64,000 nucleotides of DNA from Hermodice carunculata (GCA_964020975.1 OZ026629.1:53092231-53156230), one strand, 5' to 3'; counted from the first letter of the stretch, positions 11,591-24,841 are shown. The notes: a model not told the origin generated them from the sequence alone. Numbers and translations are program-made.

Positions 11591-12831
11591 AAGTTATAAA
11601 AACAACTTAAAACATTTCGTATTTATCCCAGGTCCACCTGGAAAATGGCTATATGGAAAAGAGAATGGGAAGCGAGGTGAAAGATTTTGGTCTCTCCTTG
11701 TTCTGTTTTATGTTTCAGTCATCTTTATATTTTTCTTTTGTATTGGACAGCCAACTGAACTGTACTTTCCTATTGAGACGGCCATTATTTGTGAAGTTGA
11801 TCGCTTTGCTCGGGAGACATTCTGAATGCTGAATTAGGAAAATACATTGTCTGTTACATGTACCTAAACATACTCCAAACGCCACCCAAACCAATCCCTA
11901 CTTATTTGAAGAATCAATTGTCAAAGGTGCCCGTGAGCATCTTAGCCTGCGTCTAGCCATAAGATTGATCAAGTATTAAGAGAGCCAGACATCCCATAAC
12001 CTCTCCCGCATTCATTGTTCATGCATGGAATAGAACTGGTATGCCTGAAACTCCATTGATGAAGCACGTTAAATAGAAACGCTTGTCGACTCGGGAATAT
12101 GATGGTATGATTAATCTCCTCTGACAGCAGAATTCTGGTGTTGTCATGTATCTTGCCCCTTAAAGCTTAAGTGTTCCAGGTTTACTGTGCTGTTGCATCA
12201 CACCAGTGGCATGTATGATGTACAGTCATATGGCCAACTAACACTTATATGTGCATGGAGCTGCACCAGGTGATTTAGCTCAGTGTCAATAGCAATTTAT
12301 TTCCCTCAAGGAAATTATAAAACCCTAAGAACATGATAGCCTTCAGTGAAACAAATCAATTGACATCATCAAAGTTCATTTCCTCTTAAATTACGGGGAT
12401 ATATAATGCAAAACAACCCAGGGCTACTGACCTCACAATTTAACAGGATAGTGTACCAAATTTCATCTGTGAAAGAAAACCCAAATGTTCATCACGGAGA
12501 ACATTATTACTGGACTATTACTATCACTGTTACTATTGATTGTTACAGTGACAGGCCTCATCTCTGCCTAATGGTACCTTCTGTAGCAGGAGACCCTGGC
12601 CAATGAAACCAGGTCTCAACAGACTCTGACATATGCATATGCCAGGTGCCCCTTCGACACCTTGCGATTATCTCACATTATCTAATATTTGTACTATATG
12701 TACATGAGTGTTTTGATAAGTGAAACTTTAAATGGTGTATAAGCCTGTCCTTTGTGTTTCATCCCAATTTTGCCACACACATTAACCATAAATTCTGCCT
12801 CATACATTAACGCTTAATTTTGCCACACACA

Positions 12832-13058
12832 TTAACCCTTTCCCGCTCAAGTCACCCAAAAGCGTCTGGATGTAAATTGTTGTCTGCCTTAATGTTTTTA
12901 CTTAAATTTCTTGTTGCTAGAATTTTTTTTGCTGCGATTTGTACGTGAGACCATTCATGATAGCACACACTAGGTCAATAGCTTTCCTTGGCATAGGTTG
13001 GGTGTCTGCACCAAGGAGAGATATCTAAGGAGTCATACTCGGACCAGGAATGGGTTAA
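12832..13058. mobile_element. TTAA-type MITE copy with half hairpin
   Basis: It starts TTAACCCTTTCCCGCTC and ends GGAATGGGTTAA: near-terminal inverted repeats with TTAA at both ends, as in piggyBac-type MITEs. The interior has TCAATAGCTTTCCTTGGCAT followed by a degenerate return arm. Confidence 0.6.
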
Positions 13059-16033
13059 AAGACATTAATAACATAACTTTTTTACTTGCCATAATCTCAA
13101 TACAGTAGTAAGATCAAGTGCCAGCATTGTGTTCATAACACAGAGGTCCCTGGGTCAATACAGACGGCATTACCAGAAATTCTTTACTTTGCCATTCTCT
13201 CTACCATGTTGGTGGATTTAACAAAACATTTCAAAACATTAACCTATTCTGTCCCACAGACCATCACTGCAATCACCACTCTAATATAAGTGGACAGTCT
13301 TCTCTGTAGTGCCTACAATAAAAACCTATCACAGGGTTAATAGGAGAGGAATCATAGGCTTTACATGACAGGTTTGTATCTTCTGGCCTGGGATGTAACA
13401 CTCTGCTTAGATGGTAAATTAAAGCCTAGCTGTCTCATCATCCTTTGGCGATTTGCCTCACCCACATATCGATTTTTTCACCCTTGCTTTATAACATTCC
13501 ACTCTTTGCAATGGCCTTTCCAATCCGATACAATGTGCTCTTGCATAACTGTCTTAACCTCCTCTTTCTAGATCACTTTTTTCTTGAACTTTTCACATGG
13601 TTGATGTCCCATAGTCTGTGACAGATTTGAACTATCTTATATGGTTATACTTACACGAATGACCCAGTCCTTCTTTTGAAATATAATGTATAAGCTTAAG
13701 AAAAAGTGTAGAGTCATATATCAATAGATTTTCCCTCAAGCTGATTTGGTTGATGCATGATATTCTACAATTTATTTCTGTTGCTATACCAAAATGCCAA
13801 TTAAAAACTAGGCCAACCTGGGCTAGTACAATGAATTTTTCAAGCAGCCAATTTGGCTAAGGAGGCTCAAGTGAATTATTCAAACTGACTTTAAATATTT
13901 CAGTTGGCTGGTGTCACACAATGAAGTTTGAATATTTGATTGAAACTAAAGAAATTCAACATTTCTTTAACAGCCAATTTGGGTAAATAATAAGTATTTT
14001 CAGCTGAATCTCACTTACATTAGCCTATAGCTGACTGGCCAATAGCTAGTGGTAGCTTAGCCATGTGTCAAGGCCACATATGAAAGTCTTCCCATCACTT
14101 TCATGTTTTCAATTTCCATTTACAATGCCACAACACCAGCACATCATAGGCCATCCTTAAAAACATATTGGTTTGCTGTAACATCTAAATCCAATTTTGG
14201 GGGAGCAGGTAGGTTGGCCAAACAGTAATATAGAATAATGAAGGATTTATTCCTTAAATAAAAGAAAAAAATGGGTAGGCATTAAATCCATTGGGTGGGT
14301 CAGGTTATGGCAAACAAGCAATACTCTACGGGTGGCTGTACCTTTCAATACTGAAATAGGTATTTTTGCACATGTAAAAGTTAAGCTTTCGTCTGAAAGT
14401 TTTAAACCACCATTTGGTAAACCAGAGCAAAGGTAAAATGTGAAAAGTCACAGAAAACCCATGTTTCACAATTTCACTTGATGGAGCATTGCTGAAACCA
14501 TACTTGTGTGTGTGTGCGTGTGTAAATAGATGCAAATCAAGCTTCAGATCTGAAGATATGACTACACAAAGTATGAATGGTAAACATGTTTATTCTACCT
14601 GGACAAACTCAAGACTCTGGAATGCCTTGTGGTACATCTTGAAGCTGTATAATTCTTACACTCAGCCACACCACTGACAGAAAACCTGCCAGCTTTATGG
14701 CGACCAGGCAGTGTCCTGAGGTGCCCCAATGAAGTAACCCACACATACTGTATTCTATCTGGTTCAGTACATGTTATGAATAAATTGATCACCACATGTA
14801 TTTTAACATATACACGTATTTAAGCATAACTACTGACTGCATGCACAATACAATTTATCACTTAATACTATACTATCCATATTGACAATCATGTCTGGCA
14901 CATATTGCAGCCAAATTCAATCCGCTTGTTCTAGGGTTAAACCAAAATACAGCTGTGAAGGTCTAATGCATGAAACACTATCATAACAATACAAGTCCAA
15001 TATGTGAGAGCCATCCAGGGATATATGCTGGGCTGGGACCTGCCTCAGTTACCAACAAGGATCCAGGTTCTCTGCAGAACACACTTCATCATCCTCCTCC
15101 TTGACAACTGACACAGAATCCCTATTATTCCCCATAGACATCTTATCCCAGTTCGACGTTTCACTCTCCACCTTGTAATATACAGCTTGGTTTGACATAT
15201 TGACCCTTGACTTGAGTTTGTAACAATTGTATAGGTCAACTGTTAGCAAGGTGTGTTCTTGGAGCCTGCTGTGCACTGTCTCCATATATCACTGTTAAAA
15301 TAACAAATATACATGGACTAAGGGAAGCCATCAGAGCACTGATGTGCAATGTCCAATAAAGAACATTATCTGTTTAGTTATGGGCAGAGGGGGTAAAGAG
15401 TCCGTTTAGTTTTCTATAGCACAATGTTGATGTAAGCAATAAAATGTCAGAACTAAACACTTGCACACACAAAAATATTGTTTCTTTGTTGAGTGACCTG
15501 TGGTTTTAATATTGCTGTATTAAATTGAAAACAAAAGATAAAGAGTCAATGATGAAATATCTTTTTTTTTAACAATTTTCAACATCAGTATCCTTCATAT
15601 TCATATGTGGATGCGAGAGTCACATCTTCATGTTGCAGAACACTATAGCATCAAATTTGGGATCTGTCACATTCTGAGAAGTCAATGTTTCAAAGTAGAG
15701 TCAACTTTAGTTTATGGGGTGGGTGATCTGGGCCAAAACTGAAATGCTTTGAATAGTATTTTTGTCAGCATCAAACTTTTAGTGGCTTTCATATAGGAAT
15801 GTAACTGATATACATCTGTGTACATAAAATACACTAGTCCATCTATCGGGGTTGTGGAACCACACCGTGGCCTTATGAAAGGGGTGGGTGATCTAGGCCA
15901 AAATTACCATTTAGGACCACTGACCGCTGGTGAGACCAGAGTGGCATATATGAAAGGGACCACTGTTCTAGGTACACCAGATATATAGTGTTACATACAG
16001 GCTATGTTCTAGGTACACCGATACCAGATGTAT

Positions 16034-16429
16034 CACATTACATGGAGGCTGTGTCAGACAAGGCTCATTCACATTACATGGAGGCTGTATCAGATAAGGC
16101 TCATTCACATTATATGGAGGCTGTATCAGACAAGGCTCATTCACATTACATGGAGGCTGTATCAGATAAGGCTCATTCACATTATATGGAGGCTGTATCA
16201 GACAAGGCTCATTCACATTATATGGAGGCTGTATCAGACAAGGCTCATTCACATTACATGGAGGCTGTATCAGATAAGGCTCATTCACATTATATGGAGG
16301 CTGTATCAGACAAGGCTCATTCACATTATATGGAGGCTGTATCAGACAAAGCTCATTCACATTATATGGAGGCTGTATCAGACAAGGCTCATTCACATTA
16401 TATGGAGGCTGTATCAGACAAGGCTCATT
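16034..16429. repeat. 36-bp minisatellite, 11 units
   Basis: There are eleven consecutive 36-bp units of CACATTAYATGGAGGCTGTA followed by TCAGAYAAGGCTCATT, with no length variation. Because 36 is a multiple of three, several frames on both strands stay open; the plus-strand frame would give SHYMEAVSDKAH repeats. The two variable sites are linked: units are either C...T (2, 4, 7) or T...C (3, 5, 6, 8-11), with unit 1 distinct. There is no sign that it is a gene. Confidence 0.95.
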
Positions 16430-18390
16430 CAAAAGATCCTTGTGTCCTGCCACCATCACTTTCTCCAATATTTTTTTCTTTATCTTTTTTTAAAATTTTT
16501 AATGGGGACTTAGAAAATAGGTCTGATGGCCCAATCGTAACAGTATTACCGCACATAATGGTCATAAGGCACTTCTGCACTGTCGCATGATCATTTCATT
16601 AACTTTGAAAGGATTGTTTAGCCATGAAGCCAAACATATGAAAATCAGCATGTTTGTAGTTCCTATGATCTACAGAAAAGGTCAATGTGCAAGAAATATA
16701 TGCACGGGAGGTTTATGGGATTCTTCTCTTGGTGTAAATATCAATGTCAAATCTCCATGGGTTCTTGAATTATGAATATAGTGACAGTTGCAGTACATGG
16801 CAGAAAGCAGTGTGTAGTTGATACAGTGACAGAAACAGACAGATGGAGATATACCCACAGGGCACAAAATGTGTGTATGTACAGAGCAGATACATACAGA
16901 AATGGATATGGAGAGCATAGGTTCAACATTAAGCAAGAATGATACCACACGTACATATTTTCTGCCAGTGTGACCTTTACAATAGGTCCCCAAATCTATG
17001 CATCAGAACACTATGGGAGGCTGCTGTGGTGGAAAACATCCGTATGTCCAGTCTCCACTGTGTCTTGAAACATTAAGTGAGATGCACTGAAACAATCATC
17101 GTATATTTGTCCTGTGGCTGGAACAGGTCAAAGTGAATTAAACTGATGCATGTACGACCCCTTTATGGAATGACTCTTGGGTCTGAATGTCCACACCCAG
17201 GCTTGATGGGTTCTTCAAATGTGACCCACAATGCAGAAAAATCAGATGTTCAAAATTTCTGTGATCTTGGAAACAGGTCAAGGTCCCCCATGATCTGCAT
17301 TATACATGGGGCCATATGGTGATTCTACACTAGTCTATTATCGTTCAATCATTCCATCTTGACCAGTTCTGAGAGATCTCATGGCACATGGAGGTCACCA
17401 TGTAACACACCCATAGAAATGAACCACCCTGCATTATACACTGACATAATCTCAAGTGCAGGAATGCATTATGACCTGAGGAAGGGAATAGCAGGGGTTA
17501 GTCATCACTGAATTAATCACCAGCATTTCACCACTACATTGTACTTTAAAAGGCATTGCAAACCTTCATGACGTCAAACCCTCTTCATACATCAAGCATA
17601 TCACAGGTACTTTGTGTACAAAACACATCCTCTTTTAAAAAAAAAAAAAATGCAAAAATATCAAGAAAAACTGGATCTGGATACCAGGCCCATGAGCTTA
17701 ATGCTCTGCTCTCATGAAAGGGAGGAGATAAAAACCACACAGGAACCGGTCGTGTCATTTGATGGTATCTATGTGTATGTAGAAAGGAACAAAATGCTTG
17801 GAAATGATAACAGCCAATTGACAGTATCACAGTGTACACAACTACCATTTACAAGCATTTATATGTACATTTGGTTTAGAATTTTCTAAACAAAGCATTA
17901 GACTACAATTTTCATTCACTATACCATAAATACTCAACCCATCCACGTGTGTTTGTTTAGATGTCTCCAGATATTAATGTGACAGTCCAACCAATAACCA
18001 ATGCCTCTAGACATGAAGCACCTCCCACCTGTATTTCCAGAAATAAACGTGACAGGTGGAACGACTAGTTTCTTGTAATTCTAGGCATTAAATGGGCTAG
18101 TTTCGATGTTTTAAGTGAATTTTACTCAAAAATAGGTACAAATGTAGAAAATAAGATGTGAATATTGTTTGTGTTGGTGTGATGGGGGTACAGCAGGATG
18201 CCTTCAATGTCAGCTTTTGATTTATAAATCTCTTGCTGAATCACATTTTATCAATGATATTACATTATGGGTTTTTTGGCAATCTGAACAGGCTCTATGA
18301 AGTATAAAAACAATCAACTCAAGTGGTGTTTAAAGCAATATATGTGTACAATATCCACACTGATCACACTTTCAAAAAATTATAACCCTC

Positions 18391-18910
18391 AACGATTGAA
18401 GATTTACTCAAGCTATCATGTTTGAAATATATTTTTAAATTTCCTAATGATCAACTACCATTCTATTTTACTGACTTTACATTTAATATGGCTAACCAAA
18501 TAGCTACAAGTCACCCAGTAAGAGAAATCAGAGCTCCCATGCGCTTGAGGAATGATCATATTGAAGTCATGTCAAAGTTTATGTCATCTTGTACCTGTCA
18601 TTAGAACTACTAATGAGAATGCAAGAAAATGCATAAGGTTTGAAATTCCAGATATAATTAATTCAGGTACCTTTCCTCTAAGCTTGTGGAGAACATCTAC
18701 CACACGATTTCTTAATTTTCAAAAAAATGAAAAAAGTATGGTCAAGAAATGTGAAGACAGATGTAACAAAACAAACTGTCATCCATGCAGTCAAACTGAT
18801 ACATCTGTGTGTAAGTTACCAAACAGAAAGATTTTTTTTCAAATAATTTTGAAATCATTAGGATTATATTCAAGGAACTGCATGAGGACTTCTTTGTCTT
18901 TAGTTTAAAC
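18391..18910 (+). mobile_element. Degenerate LINE fragment (C-terminal ORF2 region)
   Basis: One plus-strand frame reads LKYIFKFPNDQLPFYFTDFTF (slightly diverged) followed by SHPVREIRAP. A second frame continues KCIRFEIPDIIN and ends KCEDRCNKTNCHPC. These resemble the late part of non-LTR ORF2 proteins (a short Y-x-F-x-x-D motif, then RxxIRFxLPxxIN, then a C-x(3)-C-x(3)-NCxxC-like tail). The frame changes once near 18600. It is 5'-truncated and clearly decayed. The family is unassigned. Confidence 0.45.
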
Positions 18911-19000
18911 CAATATACAACATATATCTCTGTGGCAATGACAATGCTTTTATCTTAATTGTAATACAAAGGTGGCTACCTTAACAGTGGGGTTATGAAA

Positions 19001-19491
19001 GCCTAAAAGGTAATATCATCAACAATAATCTTTCTTAGAAGCTACATACTGTTGACATAGCCTTAAAGGTAATCTCCTCGACAATACCCTGTTAATTATT
19101 TTATACATGTACTTGCATTTAGCAGCTATATATTGTTAATATAGCCTTAATAAGGCAATCTCCTCAACAATATAATTTTAATTATTACAGTGAAAACTCA
19201 TTATAATGAAACCATCTGTTCCCTGAAAATGTGTAAGAAAACTGAATATTATGTCAGATAAATGAATCACATAACATAGAAAATTTACTTTTCGTCCCTT
19301 AAAAGATGTGTCACTAAATGAATATGCCAGATAACTGAGTGCTCTTATAATGAGCTTTCATTGTATATACATGTGCTTGAATTTTGCAGCTATATATTGT
19401 TGACATAGCCTTAAGGTAATCTCCTGAACCATATCCTCTTAATTATTATATACATGTACTTGAATTTAGCAGCTACATATTGCTGAAATAA
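19001..19491. repeat. 84-bp tandem units, one interrupted by a MITE
   Basis: GCCTTAAGGTAATCTCCTC-like unit starts lie at 19060, 19144 and 19408, with a shorter unit from 19001. The spacing is 84 bp, except for the middle unit, which is lengthened by the element at 19186-19365. Confidence 0.85.
19186..19365. mobile_element. CAGT-end MITE, copy A (TA target)
   Basis: Termini are TACAGTGAAAACTCATTATA and TTATAATGAGCTTTCATTGTA: inverted repeats of about 20 bp flanked by TA. The neighbouring tandem unit supplies the empty site AATTATTATATACATG, so insertion duplicated a TA, as in Tc1/mariner/pogo elements. It is about 180 bp and noncoding. Copy B is at 54953-55127. Confidence 0.8.
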
Positions 19492-19587
19492 AGTGAATCA
19501 TGAATCTTAAATCCTTAAAGTCCAGTTGAATATGAGGCCTACAGCTAAAGTACTATCTGTTCTTTACACTTGAATATGCTTTAGTCA

Positions 19588-19949
19588 ATTTCATGTTCGG
19601 AACGAGCGGGACTCGAACCTGCAACCTTTGGCACCAGTCGCCTAGCTGAAATGGGAAACGCACATATCCACTCGACCAAATCCCCATTCCTAAAAAAGAA
19701 TGGTTCAATGGAGGTAGTTATGTGCGAGTGCCATATCAACACGGTAATGCAGTATATTTACTGAGTCGGCATATATTTCCAGAATCGGGGACTTAAATCC
19801 ACCAGCATTAAGGAAATGCCGAAAATATATATTTCATGTTCGGAACGAGCGGGACTCGAACCTGCAACCTTTGGCACCAGTCGCCTAGCTGAAATGGGAA
19901 ACGCACATATCCACTCGACCAAATCCCCATTCCTAAAAAAGAATGGTTC
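19588..19949 (-). mobile_element. tRNA-derived SINE, 5' head duplicated in tandem
   Basis: A segment of about 119 bp (19588-19706) recurs exactly 243 bp later (19831-19949). On the minus strand each has a pol III A box (TGGTCGAGTGG, first copy at 19668-19678) and B box (GGTTCGAGTCC, 19609-19619). The spacing and a long variable region suggest a Ser/Leu-type tRNA ancestor. The acceptor stem pairs poorly, so this is not a working tRNA. A short third overlap (CAAATCCCCATTCC) follows at about 19950. A truncated relative lies at 21751-21780. Confidence 0.7.
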
Positions 19950-20569
19950 CCAAATCCCCATTCCTAAAAAAGAATATAATTTGGGAAGCTTAATTCAAAT
20001 GTGTGGTGATTTTAAAGTTGAATTTTGTCTCTTGAGTGCTGACCTTAAGAAGAACAAATAGGCCAAGGTCATTCATATATAATATTAAATTTGTGCAAAT
20101 TCACAGCTGAATGTATGAAACTCAGTATCACACACTCCCCACTTTCAGCTTAGCAACTCAGCTAACCTTGAAAAATTATGTCAAGGTCATACATATTATA
20201 TATTCTAGTTCCAGAAACGGTACTCATATCCTATAAATTTGGTATCAGTAGCTTAATTCTTTGCAGAGATACTAAAATAAAAAGATTTCAATACATTTCA
20301 GCTCATATTTTCTGTTACCTCTAGGCGAAGCCATCAGTGTCAAACGCCTTCAAGATCTTGACTTCCCCACAATCCCATCAAATTTCAAAAAGTTTCATGA
20401 AAAATAAAGGTGCAATAGTGTTCACAAGATTTTCACTCTTTGAACTATACACATGGGACTTACTTTAAAACTGCAGACTACATTGCACTCACAAGAAAAA
20501 GTTCCTAGATGGACAAATATGGGAGACTGCATGAGCTCTGTAACATAAGTAGAGCTAAGAATCCAATAT

Positions 20570-20860
20570 TACAACTAGAACAGTTTTCATCAACAGACTG
20601 GATATCCTCACTTTGCACACACACATGGGTCCTGTGACCTTGAAAAGGAGGTCAAGGTCACCAAAATGTAATCAGGTAAAGAAATAGTGACAAGGTACAA
20701 CTGAGGGAACTTTTAGTTTGATGTAGCTTGTGAATCAGGAAATATTTTGCTGGCAAGGGTTTTGCTACAGTCAATCAGAGAAGCTGAAAACAGTATATAT
20801 ACATACCCCCAAACTTATTTTTAGGGGTAGGGTGGGGGTGGGAGTTAATTAAGATACAAA
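20570..20860. repeat. Interspersed repeat, copy 2 (pairs with 11340-11590)
   Basis: It holds GTCAAGGTCACCAAAATGTA, GGTACAACTGAGGG and GCTGAAAACAGTATATA in the same order as copy 1, with moderate divergence. A different GGAC-tail repeat borders it at about 20300-20510, and a relative of that repeat lies at 27885-28130. Confidence 0.6.
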
Positions 20861-21750
20861 TGGTAGCAGTGTTCCTCAAAAGGTTATGTAGAAGCATTAA
20901 TCCAACAAGTTATCCTGTTTCAAAACACAATTTACCAGAAAACTATGTACAGCAGCATATGTCAACAAGAACAATAAATCATTGAGGTGGAATGTTATTT
21001 GCAAGGAATAATCTTGTTGCAGACCGTCAGAAGACAATCAACCACAAATGGACATCACCACATAAACATCAATACAAATGCAACGTATAATACAGAAAGG
21101 ACCCAATGTCTCAGTCTCAAAATGATAGATCCAGTTCTCAAGTTCAAACCGACAGCATGCTACATGCATTATTTAAAGTCCCCTAAAACTAGTGTGAACA
21201 GGGTGAGTGACCACAGCGACACCTGTCACAGATCATTATGATCAGTCATAAAAAAACTGATGAAACCACAGAGCCACAGTTAGCTCTGCTGATGTATATG
21301 TAACAGCAAACTTCAGACTGATCACGCCAAGTGTTACAAGGTGTGTGCCTCGGATAGCTGGAGATTGCACTCGTGACAAGGGTTGTAATGATATGCTTTG
21401 TCAAAAATCAATTCGTGTATAGATACAAAACTCCTGATACGATTCATGCTACAGTTTCTTCCAATCATTATGGCACTGCGGCATGTTGCTGTCTACTCTG
21501 GTTATTTTGGAACCATCAGGAAAGTCAGCATATATATATAAGCAATTATACCATATCCAGTTTTCATGGTGATATGCAGCTATGCATTTTTCCTTGCTGA
21601 AAATATGTCTTCAGCATAACTGTTTTACATGGTACATATTCTCAACCCTGTGTAAATGTTTTCTTATCTTGCACGTCATGGTCAAATAAAGTGTGCGCAT
21701 CATTTTTTCTCCTAAATATTAGCAATATGTGCATTTGCATATATGTATAT

Positions 21751-21780
21751 CTTATGTTCAGAACGAGCGGGACTCGAAAC
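21751..21780 (-). mobile_element. SINE fragment (B-box end only)
   Basis: GTTCAGAACGAGCGGGACTC matches the B-box end of the SINE at 19588-19949 with one change, then the similarity stops. This is an isolated fragment. Confidence 0.55.
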
Positions 21781-23909
21781 AGGTATTTATACTGCAGGGA
21801 CCTGGTGTACTGCTGAATCATCTCATCTGTACTTCAGACAAAATGTAAATACATTTTAAAAGTATTACCCAAAACAAACAAAAAAACAATAGTTTCAAAA
21901 GTGCTGATGACAACAACATGCAGGCTTATTTGTGAGCTTAAATATTATATGATAATCAAGATTATGAACTCATAATAAACATTGTCTATCAAAGGCATGT
22001 ACCCATTCATATCAGGTGTCTACTGTTTTCTGTGTACATGTATATAAATCCTGGCGATCCTTTCACCTCTCCCAGTAATGGGCCTATTTTTGTATCAGCC
22101 GATAAGACCTTTCCTATATATGTACAGGAAAAGTCAGATCCTGTGGGATCATAATGTATGTCAGATAAATCAATAACAGCTAGTGGCAAAACACTGTGTG
22201 TTGTAATTTACGACTGTTGCACTTAGGGCATGATGTCTAATGCCTCATGGTAAGCCCACGACTAACTTTTTCCACACATTTTTTTTTCTCTCCCGATTTA
22301 TATGACAAATCTTGAATGCCAATCTTACTTCACAATGACTTCTTGTTCAATAGTGTTATAATAGATTCTGTGACTTAAATGCATACACAAAAGCTAGATG
22401 CTTCAATGCTTAATTCTCGCGAAATTAATTCACGTCCAATTGCGAAGACAAAATATCAGAACTGACGGCCATGAACCATGATGTACAGAGCAGTGACAGC
22501 TTGATGCGCTTAATTTAAAAGGAAACATTTGGGACTGCTACAAAAGGCAGCTTTCGTGGCCTCAAACGGTTTTCGCACATAAATTTTGCACCGTGTCAGC
22601 TGACTCATTTTCCTGTAGCACCAGTTCTGTCTTCCACATTGTTTGAGCACCATGCACCACATACACCTCAATGACCCCTTTATCTCATCAATGACATGCT
22701 ACATCTATGTTTTTGTGTGAGAACACAGGTCATCACTTTATGCAACATTGGACTGCTCGGCCACCAAAAGTACAAGTACACTGGGACTCTAGTCCATGCT
22801 GTATAAAAAACTGGCTGGGATGGTTAGCCATGGGTTAATAGAGGTGGTATTTAGCTAAAGAAATTTACTACCTTTTAGCAAAAAAATCATTCTCTCAAGT
22901 GTTGGTTCAAACTTTGCCCTTCATACTAAATATCTGCTTCTTATTGGAAAAATACAGGCAATTTTTGGCTAATGGTATCCACATTTGAAAATAGTTTAGT
23001 CCTTTTAGCCAAATTGGCTACAACAGTGTAATTCCCAGTGCTTACCCTCAGTCTGGGACTCAGAATGCCCAGAAGATGAAATAGTTGCCAGCCTCAAATC
23101 AAAGAGAGAGGAAATGTGTACAAGGACTGTCCACTGCTTTATTCTTCTTCTATACAATTTTATGTATGCCAAGACATCCTGACCTATGAGTTTGTTTTTC
23201 TTTCATTTCACTCTCAAACTGAATATTGTAAGTGCATGCATTTTAATATGCAAGAGACTTCTCTACTGGAACATATTTGAAAATTTCTTTTGTACGTATA
23301 AAATCACAAATTTGTGAACTCATCTATATATCAACTTTTTGAATACAAAATGCATAAATTTATGCGTGTACATGTGATAATATAGTAATTCATACTATTG
23401 TGTCTCTGGCACTCAAAAACTGTATGGTTTCAAATGGAATGAATGGGAATGTACTCATTAACATTTGTGACGCTAAAATGTGACCACAATATTGTCAAGC
23501 TTTCATGACCCTGTTCCCAGGCAGTTCCAAAGGCTATGTAAATGATGTATGCATAGAGGCATATGAATTAAACCATGCCACTGTAAAGAAAAAATACTCT
23601 TCATGTCTCCTTCCTTTCTCAGATATGACAAGAGTCTGGAATCATTTATATGTACGCTGTGACCTAAGCGACATTATTTTCATCGCCTTTTTACAGTCAA
23701 ATTGTCCAGCAAAGTCTTACTTGCATGCAGGTGATCACAAATAAATCAACATTTACTGATTTACACTCAAGTTAATCCCTTTATATTGCTATTGCATTCA
23801 CTCTTTATAAGCGATGATAAATGTCAATGGATTACAGTTCTCTGACCCTGAAAGAAGGATGTCAAGAACAAGTATACTGGGCATCTGAGCCTCTTTCCAT
23901 ACTGGTAAG

Positions 23910-24091
23910 TACAGTGGTCCCCCTCTTATGGGGCCCCTCTCACTAGAGGCCACCGCTCTTGAAAGGCCAGCATTCTTGTACAGAAAGCATGGTATTTCCA
24001 TTATGTCTGCCTCCTCAAGGGAGGCCACCCCTCTTATAAGGCCACTTTTTGGCTGCATTTGGGATGGCCTTATAAGAGAGGGACCACTGTA
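23910..24091. mobile_element. CAGT-end MITE, copy of the GGTCCC family
   Basis: Termini are TACAGTGGTCCCCCTCTTAT and TAAGAGAGGGACCACTGTA, inverted and TA-flanked, 182 bp. The interior contains internally repeated GAGGCCACC(C/G)CTCTT blocks. It is noncoding. A partial relative is at about 31666-31720. Confidence 0.75.
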
Positions 24092-24729
24092 TATCACTTT
24101 TCAAGTGGCATGTCTTTCTTTTTTATTCTGCATGGAATGTGTGCATCAGGAGTGCAATGTCTCTCATAAAGCCAGCCTTTCTCCACAAAATGATGTTTCA
24201 TCCTCTTAAGTATATTGACACTATGACCATGATGACTGCTAATAGGTGCAATTCTGTTTTGATCCAACTTCTCAGGAAACTTAATTTCCATCCAAATGTC
24301 TCCTAAGTCCTTCATATAAAACCATAATTATCAAGGGCGTGCATGTATGCCACGTACAACGAACACCATAATGTAGGGCTTTTAACAGCATATTAAAATA
24401 AACTTAAACCATTCTAACAGTTTCAGTGCAAATTCAGATTCTATTTACAGTAAGTGTACAGAACTCGTATTTTGTTTTACCAAAGCTCAATCAACAAGTT
24501 CTGCCTGGATAACCAATTATATTGTACCAGTGTAGCATGCCATCTGCATAAATGCCAGAAGTAACATATATTTGTTATTCATTGAGAGCATAAAAACTAT
24601 ATAAACAACAACAGAAAAGCCTGATATAATTTGAAGATTTCTCTCCTTTTGATCCATTATGTTGATAAAAACATTTTAAATGGGCATGGAAGTCAACAAT
24701 ACAAGTGACTGAAATGTTTTTGCTCTTAC

Positions 24730-24841
24730 CTGCTGGCTCATGGAGATAACTCAGTGATGTCAAGTCATTTTCACCTATCAAGATCTCTGGATTCCTCAGG
24801 GGTGGCAATTCTTCTTTCGTCTTTACACTGATGCCCTTTTC
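24730..24841 (-). CDS. MYO5: Myosin V exon 3 (end of SH3-like domain, start of motor)
   Basis: This exon is 112 bases, entering in phase 0 and leaving in phase 1. The acceptor is GTGACAG and the donor GTAAGA. It encodes 37 full codons including [19 protein letters not shown] and YLHEPA. The block LRNP-(D/E)[18 protein letters not shown] is near-invariant in class V myosins and marks entry into the motor head; the segment before it is the variable linker of the SH3-like domain. In myosin V the frame normally continues V-L-x-N-L-x-V-R-F, which is what exon 4 supplies. Confidence 0.96.

Larger units (their letters stand above)
3867..24729 (-). other. MYO5: MYO5 intron 3 (about 20.9 kb)
   Basis: Between the listed arrays and elements there is nothing I can name at 4666-6200, 6681-7298, 7379-8470, 9390-10250, 11600-12830, 13060-15640, 16430-18390, 20000-20300, 21780-23900 and 24092-24729. 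Minor items are a C homopolymer at 8943-8959; a direct repeat of GGGGTGGGTGATCT near 15717 and 15879; weak GGCTAATTTGGC-type interspersed words near 13850 and 22950; and A-rich runs near 5400. Confidence 0.7.

Noticed and set aside
15968-16590. Long overlapping open frames on both strands (up to 200 codons)
   Set aside because: They are a by-product of the stop-free 36-bp tandem unit; three frames are open equally and none has a domain.
19588-19949. Two functional tRNA genes on the minus strand
   Set aside because: A and B boxes are present, but the acceptor stem pairs poorly and no clean anticodon arm is seen; a SINE is the better explanation.
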